Source of the DNA: Chlorobiota bacterium
GTDB taxonomy: Bacteria > Bacteroidota > Ignavibacteria > OLB7
Reading direction: 5' to 3'
Assembly: GCA_016700335.1 (NCBI GenBank)
Contig: CP065014.1
Location: forward strand, 2,765,001-2,829,000
Length of the DNA: 64,000 nucleotides
Shown here: positions 37,988 through 47,580 of the stretch, in pieces
How positions within the stretch are numbered: the first letter of the stretch is position 1
Layout of the letters: each line of letters begins with the position of its first letter
Translations under genes and position numbers: made by a program
The notes under the pieces: model-generated
The model's database searches: none
What the model was told of the DNA's origin: nothing
What the model saw: only the letters and a program-made list of their open reading frames with translations

Positions 37988-39895
37988 TTAAATAAATTTC
38001 ATTCCAAGTTCTGATCTTTTATCTGAAATTTCTTTTATCAATTTAAAAACATTATCCTCATCTAATAAACTTATGTTATTAGATTTTAGTTTATCTTGCA
38101 ACATCATCAATTCATTATCAAACTTAATAATTTTAATCTTATTAATACTATCTTGAACAATTAACCAAGGGTTAGTGCTTTTCAATTCAGGATCCATTTT
38201 ACTCCAATACTCAGATAAAGATTCAGGTTCTATTGCAAGCATTGCAATAAGTTCACGCATATCTTCTTCAAGTTCTTCTAAATGTATTTCATCTAATCCA
38301 AATGTCCTCTGATTTTCATAATAAGCAGCAATCATACTAAACATATGCTTGAGAACAGGATGAGAGAAATCAGATTCAGTTAAATTGTTTAAAGTGTGCT
38401 CAATAATTTGAGAGTCACCTTCACACATTATTTTTAGAATATGGTATTCTGCTGAAGGAAGAGAATTAATATTTAATGGGATTTTTTTTTGCTTTATAGC
38501 ATCGGGCAGTTGATTAGAAACTAGATTGTTTACAATTATCTGATTCTGATTCTTATTTTCATTCTCAATTAATCTCTTTTCTCGATAAATTTCTTTACTT
38601 ACTATCTCCCTCGCATTTTTAAGTTCAGACATTACCATATTTTCATTTAAGTGAAAATCAGATATAAACTTCTGAACATATAATTGTCTTTTAAGTTGAT
38701 CTGGAATTAGAGAGATAGACTCTAAAATAATTCTAATCGATTGTGTTTTTTTCTCAGGGGTGTCTAGGTCACCTTTTTGCTTGAAAAGTTTTGAAATAAA
38801 ATCAAGAAATGTTTGTGATTGCATTTGAATTTTTCTTTCAAATTCTTTAGCTCCAAATTTCCTTACAAAGGAGTCTGGATCTTCTCCCTGAGGTAATCTC
38901 AAAACAGAAACATCAATCCCTTTTTTGAGTAAGATATTTATTCCCCTTAATGTTGCTATTTCACCAGCATTATCACTATCAAAAACAAGTAAAACGTTTT
39001 GAGCATATCTATTAAGAAGATCTGAATGTTCTTTAGCAAGTGAAGTACCGCAAGTTGCAACAACATTTTGAACCCCAGCTTGATGCATAGAAATTACATC
39101 AACATAACCTTCAACAATAATTGCTTGACCAGATTTCCGAATTGAATCTTTAGCTTGAAATAGACCATACAGCAATTTACTTTTGTGATAGACTGGGCTT
39201 TCAGGGGAATTTATATACTTTGGTTGTGAATCATCTTCATTAAGTCTTCTAGCTCCAAATCCAACAATTTTTCCAGTAGATGAATGAATAGCAAACAAAA
39301 GCCTACCTCTAAATCTATCATAATAACCATTTCGATTATCTCTTTTTATAACTAACCCTGCTTTTTCTATATCCTCAATCTTTTCTCCTGATTTTAAAAG
39401 AATTTTAAATAAAGTATCCCAATCATCTAAAGCATACCCTATACTGAACTTTTTAATAATCTCAAGTGTAAATCCTCTTTTAGAAATATAACTTCTAGCT
39501 AATAAATTGTTTGGGTTCTCTAGGTTTTCACAATAAAATTTATTTGCTTTACTAATTATATTTGTAAGAATCTCATTTGAACTTATAGAATCTTTATTCT
39601 TTTTGTTTTCCTCCATTGGTATCCCATATCGTTCTGCCAGATTACGTAACGTTTCTGGGAATGTCCAATTATTTTTTTCCATTAAAAAAGTGAAAACATT
39701 TCCACCTTTTCCACAAGCAAAACATTTATAAATTCCTCTAACTGGCTCAACTGTGAATGAAGGTTTTTTATCATCATGAAATGGACAAAGCCCTAGCCAA
39801 TTCTTACCAGTTTTTCTTAACCGTAAATAATCGGAAACAATATCTACAATATTTGCTTCAGAACGAATTCTCTCAACTATTTCATTATCCCTCAT
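37988..39895 (-). CDS. dnaG: DNA primase
   Basis: A 635-residue primase that makes RNA primers at the replication fork. The CHC2 zinc motif is Cys37, His40, Cys58 and Cys61 (LCPFHDDKKPSF ... YKCFACGKGG). The catalytic core has IVGFGARRL, the Toprim Glu in AIIVEGYVDVISMHQAG and acidic residues in VLLVFDSDNAGE. A helicase-binding C-terminal region completes the usual length. It lies alone between the cytochrome-like lipoprotein and the rhodanese gene. Confidence 0.96.
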   Translation of the reverse strand: MRDNEIVERIRSEANIVDIVSDYLRLRKTGKNWLGLCPFHDDKKPSFTVEPVRGIYKCFACGKGGNVFTFLMEKNNWTFPETLRNLAERYGIPMEENKKNKDSISSNEILTNIISKANKFYCENLENPNNLLARSYISKRGFTLEIIKKFSIGYALDDWDTLFKILLKSGEKIEDIEKAGLVIKRDNRNGYYDRFRGRLLFAIHSSTGKIVGFGARRLNEDDSQPKYINSPESPVYHKSKLLYGLFQAKDSIRKSGQAIIVEGYVDVISMHQAGVQNVVATCGTSLAKEHSDLLNRYAQNVLLVFDSDNAGEIATLRGINILLKKGIDVSVLRLPQGEDPDSFVRKFGAKEFERKIQMQSQTFLDFISKLFKQKGDLDTPEKKTQSIRIILESISLIPDQLKRQLYVQKFISDFHLNENMVMSELKNAREIVSKEIYREKRLIENENKNQNQIIVNNLVSNQLPDAIKQKKIPLNINSLPSAEYHILKIMCEGDSQIIEHTLNNLTESDFSHPVLKHMFSMIAAYYENQRTFGLDEIHLEELEEDMRELIAMLAIEPESLSEYWSKMDPELKSTNPWLIVQDSINKIKIIKFDNELMMLQDKLKSNNISLLDEDNVFKLIKEISDKRSELGMKFI

Positions 39896-39962
39896 TAAAC
39901 TAGTATTTTAAATTCAATTTACTTCTAATAAATTCTTGTGAATAGATAATAACATTCATCAA

Positions 39963-40742
39963 TTATTTCTCCCAAGGATAATTATTTTCATACCATTCTT
40001 TATAGCCTCCTTTATAAACAAACACTTTTTTAAACCCAATTTGGCATAACCCTTTTGCTGCTTCATGGCTTAAAGTACATTCATCACCTCCACCACAATA
40101 ACAAACAAATATTCTGTCCTTAGGCATTGATAAAAATTTTGGAATATTAGGCGCAAACTGGTCACCATAAGCATGAATAGATCCAGCAATATGACCATCA
40201 TTATATTGAGTTTCTGGTCTGGCATCTACAAACATTACATTAACTTTCTTATCGAATAACTGTTTTGCTTGAATTGTATTTATCTCCTTTATCTTATCAC
40301 AATTAATAATCTCATCATTAATAACATTATCTTGTTTTGTGCTTTCAGCTAGATTTTTAATAGATTTTAAACTCTTTAAAGAATCTAATTTTTGTTTTAA
40401 AACAATTTTTTTGATAGAATCTTGCTTTTGAGTAAATAGTTTTAAACTATCTTTAACATTATTTAACTGATTGGTGTTTTTAGAAGAATCATTATTTATA
40501 TTTTGACTAAGTCGATTTAAACTATCTTGTTGGGATAATAAAATTTCTTTTGTATTTAGGTTTGATTTAGTATCAATGGAAGAGCTTGAATCTAAGCCTA
40601 ATTCAGAATTATTTGCTGATTCAGATTTTACTTTTTCCTCAGTAACCCAAGGTATTGAATTAGAAGAGAAAGTATTGAATAAAATTACAATTAATATTAT
40701 TGCAATTAAAATTAAAGAAGCCTCTTTAATATATTCCTTCAT
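39963..40742 (-). CDS. Membrane-anchored rhodanese-domain protein
   Basis: A 259-residue protein. One N-terminal membrane segment (ASLILIAIILIVILFNTF) is followed by a long low-complexity linker rich in Ser, Lys, Asp and Asn (about 30-140), then a rhodanese domain: VMFVDARPETQYNDGHIAGS with an active-site loop VCYCGGGDECTLSHEAAKGL. The loop keeps Cys residues, so sulfurtransferase or thiol-oxidoreductase activity is possible. The topology puts the domain in the periplasm. The substrate is unknown. Confidence 0.8.
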   Translation of the reverse strand: MKEYIKEASLILIAIILIVILFNTFSSNSIPWVTEEKVKSESANNSELGLDSSSSIDTKSNLNTKEILLSQQDSLNRLSQNINNDSSKNTNQLNNVKDSLKLFTQKQDSIKKIVLKQKLDSLKSLKSIKNLAESTKQDNVINDEIINCDKIKEINTIQAKQLFDKKVNVMFVDARPETQYNDGHIAGSIHAYGDQFAPNIPKFLSMPKDRIFVCYCGGGDECTLSHEAAKGLCQIGFKKVFVYKGGYKEWYENNYPWEK

Positions 40743-40917
40743 AATTTTTTTATAATTTTAAAATGTTTAAATATCGTACAAATATAGTTTTCACATACCA
40801 AACTAAAATACTAACCAAACTTTAATCAAACATTTTAAATGCTTGATCCAATTTCAAAAGAAATACAATTTTGCAAAACAAACTAATAACAAAACAGATA
40901 AATTAACAATAATGAAT

Positions 40918-41400
40918 TTAAGTTTTTTTATTAGATATTTTCAATAAATTATCTAACAAAACAATATTTTTTAGTTTTAAAATTGGATGAATAAAATCTG
41001 GTGAAATTTCTGTTAATGGTTCGAGAACAAAAGTTCTGTTATGTGACTCTATATGGGGAATATTTATTAGATTATCTGAATATATAAGGTCATTAAAATA
41101 GATTATATCAATATCAATTTCTCTTTCGTGCCATTTTTCTCTTTCAATTCTACCTAATTTTTTTTCAATCCCTTTCAAAAAATAGAATAACTCTAATGGC
41201 TGTAATTCAGATTCAATCTTTAAAGATGCATTTAAAAAATCTGGTTGATGAATATAACCAATTGGCTTAGTTTCATAAAAGGACGAAATTAAAACTACAT
41301 TCGTATGTTTTAGTCTGTCAATTTCTTTAATTGAATTTAAGATATTTTCTTTTTTATCCCCAAAATTAGAGCCTAGGGATAGGTAAATGTTATGATTCAA
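40918..41400 (-). CDS. folK: 2-amino-4-hydroxy-6-hydroxymethyldihydropteridine pyrophosphokinase
   Basis: A 160-residue enzyme transferring pyrophosphate from ATP to the pterin in folate synthesis. Motifs: NIYLSLGSNFGDKKENI at the N-terminus, SSFYETKPIGYIHQPDFLNA, and EREKWHEREIDIDIIYF followed by NIPHIESHNRTFVLEPL. All match FolK. The start appears to be TTG just before NHNIYL; no ATG lies nearby in frame. The intergenic region downstream of its start contains the ccoS regulatory palindrome. Confidence 0.93.
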   Translation of the reverse strand: MNHNIYLSLGSNFGDKKENILNSIKEIDRLKHTNVVLISSFYETKPIGYIHQPDFLNASLKIESELQPLELFYFLKGIEKKLGRIEREKWHEREIDIDIIYFNDLIYSDNLINIPHIESHNRTFVLEPLTEISPDFIHPILKLKNIVLLDNLLKISNKKT

Positions 41401-41509
41401 ATATAATTAGCTATTCATTAATTAAGCTATACAAAAATAATTAATAAAGTTAGTATTGATTGTTGAATTATTTTTTAAAATTATATGTTTAATTAGAATA
41501 TGATTAAAT

Positions 41510-41562
41510 TTTAAAAACATGATATATATCATGTTTTTAAAGAAAGATTAAATATAGATTTG
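41510..41562 (+). promoter_or_regulatory. Fnr-type box and TAnnTTTG promoter in front of ccoS
   Basis: A 32-base perfect palindrome at 41510-41541 has the core TGAT-ATAT-ATCA (41520-41531), the E. coli Fnr half-site pattern. TAGATTTG at 41555-41562 matches the Bacteroidota -7 element TAnnTTTG, starting 29.5 bases from the palindrome centre. The predicted start point would put the box near -41, as in class II activation. Both elements lie 42-94 bases before the ccoS ATG. Confidence 0.75.
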
Positions 41563-41603
41563 TTTACGTATTAGTTCTTAATTCTCAATTTAATTGTAAA
41601 ATT

Positions 41604-41759
41604 ATGTCAGTTCTCATTTTATTGATAGGAGTTAGTATTTGCATAGCAGGTGGATTTTTGATAGTGTTTATTAAATCTGTTAAAGATGGTCAGTTTGATG
41701 ATACTTACACCCCAAGCGTAAGAATTTTACTAGAAGATAATAAATCTAAATCACAATAA
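41604..41759 (+). CDS. ccoS: cbb3-type cytochrome oxidase assembly protein CcoS
   Basis: This very short gene encodes 51 residues. It opens MSVLILLIGVSICIAGGFLI, a single membrane segment, then SVKDGQFDDTYTPSVRIL and LEDN. The motif (K/R)xGQFDDxxTPxxRIL is diagnostic for CcoS. CcoS is needed for insertion of redox cofactors (heme, Cu) into the cbb3 oxidase. It is the first gene after the Fnr box and is separated from ccoNO by 23 bases, so it heads the operon. It is unusual that ccoS precedes the structural genes rather than following ccoI. Confidence 0.9.
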   Translation: MSVLILLIGVSICIAGGFLIVFIKSVKDGQFDDTYTPSVRILLEDNKSKSQ

Positions 41760-41782
41760 ATTAATAATAAAAGTTTTTATTC

Positions 41783-43999
41783 ATGTCTGAAAAAATTAAT
41801 TTCCAAGGTAAGGATTCTAATGTAGTTTATTCTACAGAAGGAACTAACATACTGCAGATAACTGAAGAATTTGCATATGACAATAAGATTGTAAAAGCAT
41901 TTTTCTATGCAACACTAATTTGGGGAATTGTAGGAATGTTAGTCGGTTTAATTATTTCCTTAGAGCTGTTTTTACCTAATCTGAGTTCAGGAATACCTTG
42001 GTTAACTTTTTCTAGGTTAAGACCTTTACATACTAATGCTGTAATATTTGCATTTGTAGGTAATGGAATGTTTATGGGTATTTATTATTCATTGCAAAGA
42101 TTATTAAAAGCTAGGATGTTTAGTGACAAACTTAGCTGGACACATTTTTGGGGATGGCAAGGAATAATTGTTTGTGCTGCTATTACGTTACCTTTAGGTT
42201 ATACAACTTCAAAAGAGTATGCAGAACTTGAATGGCCAATTGATATTTTAATTGCAATTGTATGGGTAATTTTTGCTATCAATTTTTTTGGTACTATCAA
42301 AAAGAGAAGAGAGCATCATTTATATGTTGCAATTTGGTTCTATATATCAGCTGTGGTAACTGTTGCATTGCTTCATATTGTAAATTCTATTGAACTACCT
42401 GTAAGTTTTTTAAAGTCATATCCTGTTTATGCAGGTGTTCAAGATGCTTTAGTTCAATGGTGGTATGGGCATAATGCAGTTGCCTTTTTCTTAACAACTC
42501 CTTATTTGGGTTTGATGTATTACTTCTTGCCAAAAGCTGCAAACAGACCAGTTTATTCATATAGGCTTTCAATAGCACATTTTTGGGCTTTGATATTTCT
42601 ATACATTTGGGCAGGACCTCACCATTTGCTTTATACTGCTCTTCCAGACTGGACGCAATCTTTAGGTATGGTTCTATCAGTAATGCTTATTGCTCCAAGT
42701 TGGGGGGGAATGGTTAATGGATTATTAACATTAAGAGGGGCATGGGATAAAGTTAGAAGTGAACCAGTTTTAAAATTTATGGTTGTTGCTTTAACTGCAT
42801 ATGGTATGGCCACCTTTGAGGGACCTACATTAGCGGTTAAAAGTGTTAATATGATAAGCCATTATACTGATTGGACGGTTGCTCACGTTCATGTTGGTGC
42901 ACTTGGCTGGAATGGATTCCTAACATTTTCAATGTTTTATTATTTAATTCCAAGGCTTTTTAATAGAGAATTGTATTCTAAAAAACTTGCAAATTTTCAT
43001 TTTTGGATTAGTACTTTAGGAATTTTATTTTATGCTGTTCCACTGTATTGGGCTGGTTTTACTCAAAGCTTAATGTGGAAACAATTCAATATAGAAGGTT
43101 ATTTAGTTTACCCAAATTTTCTTGAAACAGTTACTGCCATATTACCAAGTTATATGTTAAGGTCTTTAGGAGGTACTTTATATTTAATTGGTGTAATAGT
43201 AATGGCTTACAACTTAATTAAAACAATTAAAACAGGTGAATATATAGGAGATGAAAAAGTTATTGCACCTCCATTGATTGCAAAAGAAATTCATGTTGAT
43301 GGGTTTTGGCATAGAACCTTAGAAAGGAAGCCAGTCTTGTTAACTGTTTTAGCTCTTGTTGCTGTTGCAATTGGTGGTCTTGTTGAAATGATTCCAACAT
43401 TTATTGTTCGTTCAAATATACCAACAATTAAAAGTGTAAAACCTTATACACCTCTTGAATTGCAAGGCAGAGATATTTACATTCGTGAAGGTTGTAATAC
43501 ATGCCATTCGCAAATGGTTAGACCCTTCAGATCTGAAACAGAAAGATATGGAGAGTATTCTAAAGCTGGTGAATTTGTTTATGATCATCCATTCCTTTGG
43601 GGTTCCAAAAGAACTGGTCCTGACTTAGCTCGTGAAGGCAAAGGAAACAAGAATTATAAATCTGATGATTGGCATTATAATCACTTTATGGATCCGAGAT
43701 CAACTTCTCCAGGATCAATTATGCCAGCTTTTACATGGCTTGCTGAAGATAGAATTGATATTGCTAGTACTCCAGGTAAAATTAAAGCTATGAAAAAAAT
43801 TGGTGTTAAATATCAGAGTGGTGCAGTTGCTTCATCAATTGATGATTTGAAATCTCAAGCACATGATATAACTTTAGGATTGAATGCTAGTGGTATAAAA
43901 GTAAAAGAAGATAGAGAAATTATTGCTTTGATTGCTTATATACAAAGGCTTGGAACTGATATTCTAAATGAGAAAGAGAAAGAAAATGAAACAAAATAA
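41783..43999 (+). CDS. ccoNO: cbb3-type cytochrome c oxidase, fused subunits I and II
   Basis: A 738-residue fusion of CcoN and CcoO. The CcoN part (about 1-500) is a 12-helix heme-copper oxidase with metal-ligand His regions RLRPLHTNAVIFAFVGNG, WYGHNAVAFFL, GPHHLLYTA, and HYTDWTVAHVHVGALGWNG. The CcoO part (about 560 to the end) carries one heme c, IYIREGCNTCHSQMVRPFR, with the distal Met in PGSIMPAFTWL. Fused ccoNO is known in Bacteroidota. The enzyme reduces O2 with high affinity at low oxygen and pumps protons. Confidence 0.96.
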   Translation: MSEKINFQGKDSNVVYSTEGTNILQITEEFAYDNKIVKAFFYATLIWGIVGMLVGLIISLELFLPNLSSGIPWLTFSRLRPLHTNAVIFAFVGNGMFMGIYYSLQRLLKARMFSDKLSWTHFWGWQGIIVCAAITLPLGYTTSKEYAELEWPIDILIAIVWVIFAINFFGTIKKRREHHLYVAIWFYISAVVTVALLHIVNSIELPVSFLKSYPVYAGVQDALVQWWYGHNAVAFFLTTPYLGLMYYFLPKAANRPVYSYRLSIAHFWALIFLYIWAGPHHLLYTALPDWTQSLGMVLSVMLIAPSWGGMVNGLLTLRGAWDKVRSEPVLKFMVVALTAYGMATFEGPTLAVKSVNMISHYTDWTVAHVHVGALGWNGFLTFSMFYYLIPRLFNRELYSKKLANFHFWISTLGILFYAVPLYWAGFTQSLMWKQFNIEGYLVYPNFLETVTAILPSYMLRSLGGTLYLIGVIVMAYNLIKTIKTGEYIGDEKVIAPPLIAKEIHVDGFWHRTLERKPVLLTVLALVAVAIGGLVEMIPTFIVRSNIPTIKSVKPYTPLELQGRDIYIREGCNTCHSQMVRPFRSETERYGEYSKAGEFVYDHPFLWGSKRTGPDLAREGKGNKNYKSDDWHYNHFMDPRSTSPGSIMPAFTWLAEDRIDIASTPGKIKAMKKIGVKYQSGAVASSIDDLKSQAHDITLGLNASGIKVKEDREIIALIAYIQRLGTDILNEKEKENETK

Positions 44000-44019
44000 T
44001 TTTAAAACTTCTAAAAAAT

Positions 44020-44208
44020 ATGTTAACAGATAATTTAACTTCAATAAAGGGAGTTTCAATTTATGGAATAGTTTCTTTGTTGATCTTTTTTACAGTTTTT
44101 ATTGGGGTTGTTATAACTATAATTACTTCAAAGAAAAAAATTCTTGATGAGATTAACAATATACCTTTTAATGACAACACTTTAACTGAGAAACAAAATA
44201 ATTTTTAA
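44020..44208 (+). CDS. ccoQ: CcoQ-like small membrane subunit
   Basis: A 62-residue protein with one membrane segment (VSIYGIVSLLIFFTVFIGVV) and a charged tail (SKKKILDEINNIPF). The size, single-pass topology and position between ccoNO and ccoP match CcoQ/FixQ, which stabilises the oxidase. Sequence alone is weakly conserved, so the call rests on position. Gaps to neighbours are 20 and 5 bases. Confidence 0.75.
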   Translation: MLTDNLTSIKGVSIYGIVSLLIFFTVFIGVVITIITSKKKILDEINNIPFNDNTLTEKQNNF

Positions 44209-44213
44209 ATAAA

Positions 44214-44876
44214 ATGAGTTTATTCAATAGTTTTTATAAATATATAACACGCTCTGTAAAAGAGGGGGAAGTGGTTGATAAAATGCTTGATCACGACTAT
44301 GACGAAATTAAAGAATTAGATAATAGAATGCCTCCTTGGCTTGCTGCAGTCTTCATTGTAACAACACTTTTTGCTTGCATTTATTTTCCCTATTATCATA
44401 TGTTAGGTATGGGGAAATCTTCTAAAGAAGAATATGAGGAAGAAGCTGCAATAGGAGATAAAATAAAAAAACTACATGCTATAACTTCTGATAAAGCTAA
44501 ACTAGTTACTGATAAAACAGTTTTATCAACAACCAAAATTCAATTCGAGAAGCTCTGTTCTCCTTGCCATGGTTTGGGTGCAGAAGGTAAGGTGGGTCCT
44601 AATCTAACTGATGATTATTGGATTCATGGAGGAGATATTAAAAATATTTTCAATACTATTAGTGAAGGTGTTCCAGATAAGGGAATGATAACATGGAAAG
44701 AACAATTAAAACCTCGTGAGATAGAGCAGTTAGCAAGTTATGTAATAAGTATAAGAGGTTCCAAACCAGCTGCACCAAAAGCCCCTCAAGGGAATAAATG
44801 GTCATTAACTGATGCTTCCGGCCATGCAACTCAATTAGATTCAACTATTGTTAAAGATACTATCAATTTAAAATAG
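44214..44876 (+). CDS. ccoP: cbb3 oxidase subunit III CcoP, monoheme form
   Basis: A 220-residue membrane-bound cytochrome c. The N-terminal CcoP segment (HDYDEIKELDNRMPPWLAAV) with a membrane helix precedes one heme c domain (QFEKLCSPCHGLGAEGKVGP, axial Met probably in KGMITWKEQLKP). Proteobacterial CcoP carries two hemes; here only one CxxCH is present, and length is correspondingly short. The tail after VISIRGSKP is Pro/Ala-rich. CcoP passes electrons from soluble cytochrome c to CcoO. Confidence 0.92.
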   Translation: MSLFNSFYKYITRSVKEGEVVDKMLDHDYDEIKELDNRMPPWLAAVFIVTTLFACIYFPYYHMLGMGKSSKEEYEEEAAIGDKIKKLHAITSDKAKLVTDKTVLSTTKIQFEKLCSPCHGLGAEGKVGPNLTDDYWIHGGDIKNIFNTISEGVPDKGMITWKEQLKPREIEQLASYVISIRGSKPAAPKAPQGNKWSLTDASGHATQLDSTIVKDTINLK

Positions 44877-44935
44877 TTCTTCTGGAATATCTTGAATAAA
44901 AATTTGAACCAATATTTACACATATTTAGTAATTA

Positions 44936-46366
44936 ATGCATAAAACTGAAGATAACAAATCAACATATTCAGAGAATTTTAGAGATAGTTTAAGTATAGT
45001 TAGCAAAAAAGGAAGTAGATTATGGGTATATCCAAAATTACAAAAGGGAACTTTATATAACTTAAGGCATTCATTTGGGTATATTCTTTTAGTATTTCTT
45101 ATTGTTGCCCCATTTATTAAATTAAATGGCCATCAAATGCTACTTTTTAATATTCCTGAAAGGACTTTTATAATCTTTGGATTCCCATTTTTCCCTCAAG
45201 ATTTCTTTTTGTTTGGCTTAGGGATGATTACTTTTATTGTATCTGTTATTCTTTTTACTTCAATGTTTGGAAGAGTGTTTTGTGGATGGGCTTGTCCTCA
45301 AACCATTTTTATGGAAATGATATTTAGGAAAATAGAATATTGGATTGAAGGTGATTATTTAGATCAAAAAAAATTAGATGACTTACCAAACTCATCTAAA
45401 AAAATGGCAAGAAAAATTTTTAAATGGATTATCTTTTATATAATTTCTTTTACTATCGCAAATATTTTTCTTGCTTATGTTATAGGTAGCGATCAGTTAA
45501 TAAAAATAATTACAAGCCCTCCATCCGAACATATATGGGGTTTTGTGTCAATATTAGTTTTTTCAAGTATTTTCTTTTTTGTATTTGCTTATTTGCGAGA
45601 ACTTGTTTGCATTGTGGTTTGTCCTTATGGCAGATTACAAGGCGTTTTGCTAGACAATGATTCTGTGGTTGTAAGTTACGATAATGTTCGTGGTGAACCT
45701 AGAGGTAAAGTAAAAAAGGATATTGATACAAGTCAAAGCAACAATGGAGACTGTATTGATTGTGGGTTGTGTGTTAGGGTTTGCCCAACAGCTATAGATA
45801 TTCGAAATGGCACTCAACTTGAATGCATAAACTGTTCAGCTTGTATAGATGCTTGCAATGAGATTATGGTTAAAGTTGATAAAGACCCAGGTCTAATAAG
45901 GTATGCTTCATTTACAGGTATTCAAAACAATACTAAATTTAAATTAAATATTCGTAATTATACCTATGGAGCAATTTTATTAATTCTTATTTCTGTTTTT
46001 TCTTATTTAGTAATTACCAGACCTGATGTATCAATAAGTTTACTTAAAACTCCAGGTCAATTATTTTTAGAAAATGCTGATGGTTCAGTATCTAATCTTT
46101 ATAATGTTGATTTGTTGAATAAAACTTTCGATAAACAAGTTATCAAATTAATTGCACATACCCCAACTCAAGCTGTGATAAAACTAATGGATGGATCAAG
46201 CAGTATAGTTATCGAAAAAGGAGAATCTAAAAAAGCAATCCTTATGGTAACAATACCATCAAAACAAATTAGTAAGAATAAAATTAAAATAAATGTTAAT
46301 GTTGAAGCTAATTATAAAATAGTAAATAGTATAGAAACAAATTTCATTGCACCAGTAAGAAACTAA
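44936..46366 (+). CDS. ccoG: Cytochrome cbb3 oxidase accessory protein CcoG
   Basis: A 476-residue polyferredoxin-type protein with membrane helices, involved in copper handling for the oxidase. The FixG signature RVFCGWACPQTIFMEM and KIEYWIEGD lies near residues 115-140. Two 4Fe-4S cluster motifs follow, CIDCGLCVRVCP and CINCSACIDAC, then a C-terminal Ig-like FixG_C domain. Start at ATG, 59 bases after ccoP, and 10 bases before ccoH. Confidence 0.95.
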   Translation: MHKTEDNKSTYSENFRDSLSIVSKKGSRLWVYPKLQKGTLYNLRHSFGYILLVFLIVAPFIKLNGHQMLLFNIPERTFIIFGFPFFPQDFFLFGLGMITFIVSVILFTSMFGRVFCGWACPQTIFMEMIFRKIEYWIEGDYLDQKKLDDLPNSSKKMARKIFKWIIFYIISFTIANIFLAYVIGSDQLIKIITSPPSEHIWGFVSILVFSSIFFFVFAYLRELVCIVVCPYGRLQGVLLDNDSVVVSYDNVRGEPRGKVKKDIDTSQSNNGDCIDCGLCVRVCPTAIDIRNGTQLECINCSACIDACNEIMVKVDKDPGLIRYASFTGIQNNTKFKLNIRNYTYGAILLILISVFSYLVITRPDVSISLLKTPGQLFLENADGSVSNLYNVDLLNKTFDKQVIKLIAHTPTQAVIKLMDGSSSIVIEKGESKKAILMVTIPSKQISKNKIKINVNVEANYKIVNSIETNFIAPVRN

Positions 46367-46376
46367 TCAAATATAT

Positions 46377-46820
46377 ATGAGCAACTCTAAATTACATTTC
46401 GGACATGGAGTATTATTTGTAATGATAATATTTGCATCAGGAATTTCATATCTTGTATATAGGTGTTATAATCAAAGAGTTGATTTAGTTAGTGCTGATT
46501 ATTACGATCAAGAGATTAATCATGATAAGAAGATGGAAAAAATTAAGAATAACTCTTCGTTAACAGATCCAATTTCAATTTCAATTCAGGATTTTTTTAT
46601 TAATATCAAATATCCAAATAATTTAAAATCAATAATAGGAAAAGTAAAATTCTATAAGCCCGATAATGAGTCATATGATTTCGAAAAAGAAATAACATTC
46701 TCAAATGGCTATCAAATTATTCCTCTAAATGATATAAGAAAAGGCAGGTGGAAAGTTTCTATTGATGGGATATCAAATGGTATTGGTTATTATTATGAAA
46801 AATATATTAATGTGAAATGA
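46377..46820 (+). CDS. ccoH: FixH/CcoH-family protein
   Basis: A 147-residue protein with an N-terminal membrane segment (HGVLFVMIIFASGISYLVYR) and the FixH hallmark DLVSADYYDQEINHDKKMEK, followed by a periplasmic beta-rich domain. CcoH is an assembly factor of cbb3 oxidase. Its stop overlaps the start of the next gene by four bases (ATGA), which indicates translational coupling. Confidence 0.9.
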   Translation: MSNSKLHFGHGVLFVMIIFASGISYLVYRCYNQRVDLVSADYYDQEINHDKKMEKIKNNSSLTDPISISIQDFFINIKYPNNLKSIIGKVKFYKPDNESYDFEKEITFSNGYQIIPLNDIRKGRWKVSIDGISNGIGYYYEKYINVK

Positions 46821-47539
46821 TATTAGCTGGTTTTATACTCGGAATAACTGTCTCGCTTCATTGCGCTGGAATGTGTGGACCATTAGTCCTTTTTCTTAAT
46901 GCCGGTGAAAGTAATATCTATAAAATGATGTCAAGAAATCTTTTTTATGGATTAGGTAAAACTATCACTTATGCGTTTTTAGGAGGATTAGTTGGATTGT
47001 TTGGAATGAGTTTAAATTTGATTGGATTACAACAGATTATGTCATTGATTACTGGAGTACTTTTACTCTTGTATGCAATTGTTCAAACTAAAAAATTAAA
47101 TTTACCTAAGTTAGAAATAGTTGAAAAATTCAACTCAAAAATTGTAAGACTGATAACTATTTTTAAGGTTAAGAAAAAAATAACTGGACCCTTTTATTTT
47201 GGGTTATTAAATGGATTTTTACCTTGTGGAGTAATTTATATTGCTCTTGCAATGGCATTGAATGGAGCTAACCCTTATGTTTCTGCTGGATATATGGCTG
47301 CTTTTGGACTAGGTACTTTAATTATGTTGTTTACCATATCATTTAGTGGTAATTTTATAAGATCAAAATTTCAACCTTATATTCCTTTAATTTCCAGAAC
47401 TGTTACAATTTTCATTTCTATTTTATTGATTATTAGAGGGCTTGGTTTAGGAATTCCATATCTAAGTCCAAAACTTGTTTTAAATGCTAACAATGAATCT
47501 GTTTTAGATTGTTGTAGAAATAAACTTGAACTAAAATAA
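46817..47539 (+). CDS. SafE-like (DsbD/UreH-type) membrane protein of the cco operon
   Basis: A 240-residue protein with six or more membrane segments. It starts MILAGFILGITVSLHCAGMC, with a Cys pair (HCAGMCGPL), and has the family block LLNGFLPCGVIYIALAMAL. Databases call this family sulfite exporter TauE/SafE, but near cco genes it is thought to help copper or thiol handling during oxidase assembly. The Cys pairs support a redox or metal role. It is translationally coupled to ccoH and is the last gene of the operon. Confidence 0.82.
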   Translation: MILAGFILGITVSLHCAGMCGPLVLFLNAGESNIYKMMSRNLFYGLGKTITYAFLGGLVGLFGMSLNLIGLQQIMSLITGVLLLLYAIVQTKKLNLPKLEIVEKFNSKIVRLITIFKVKKKITGPFYFGLLNGFLPCGVIYIALAMALNGANPYVSAGYMAAFGLGTLIMLFTISFSGNFIRSKFQPYIPLISRTVTIFISILLIIRGLGLGIPYLSPKLVLNANNESVLDCCRNKLELK

Positions 47540-47580
47540 TTTTTTAATTTTGAATTATTCTATATAATAAATTTATTATA

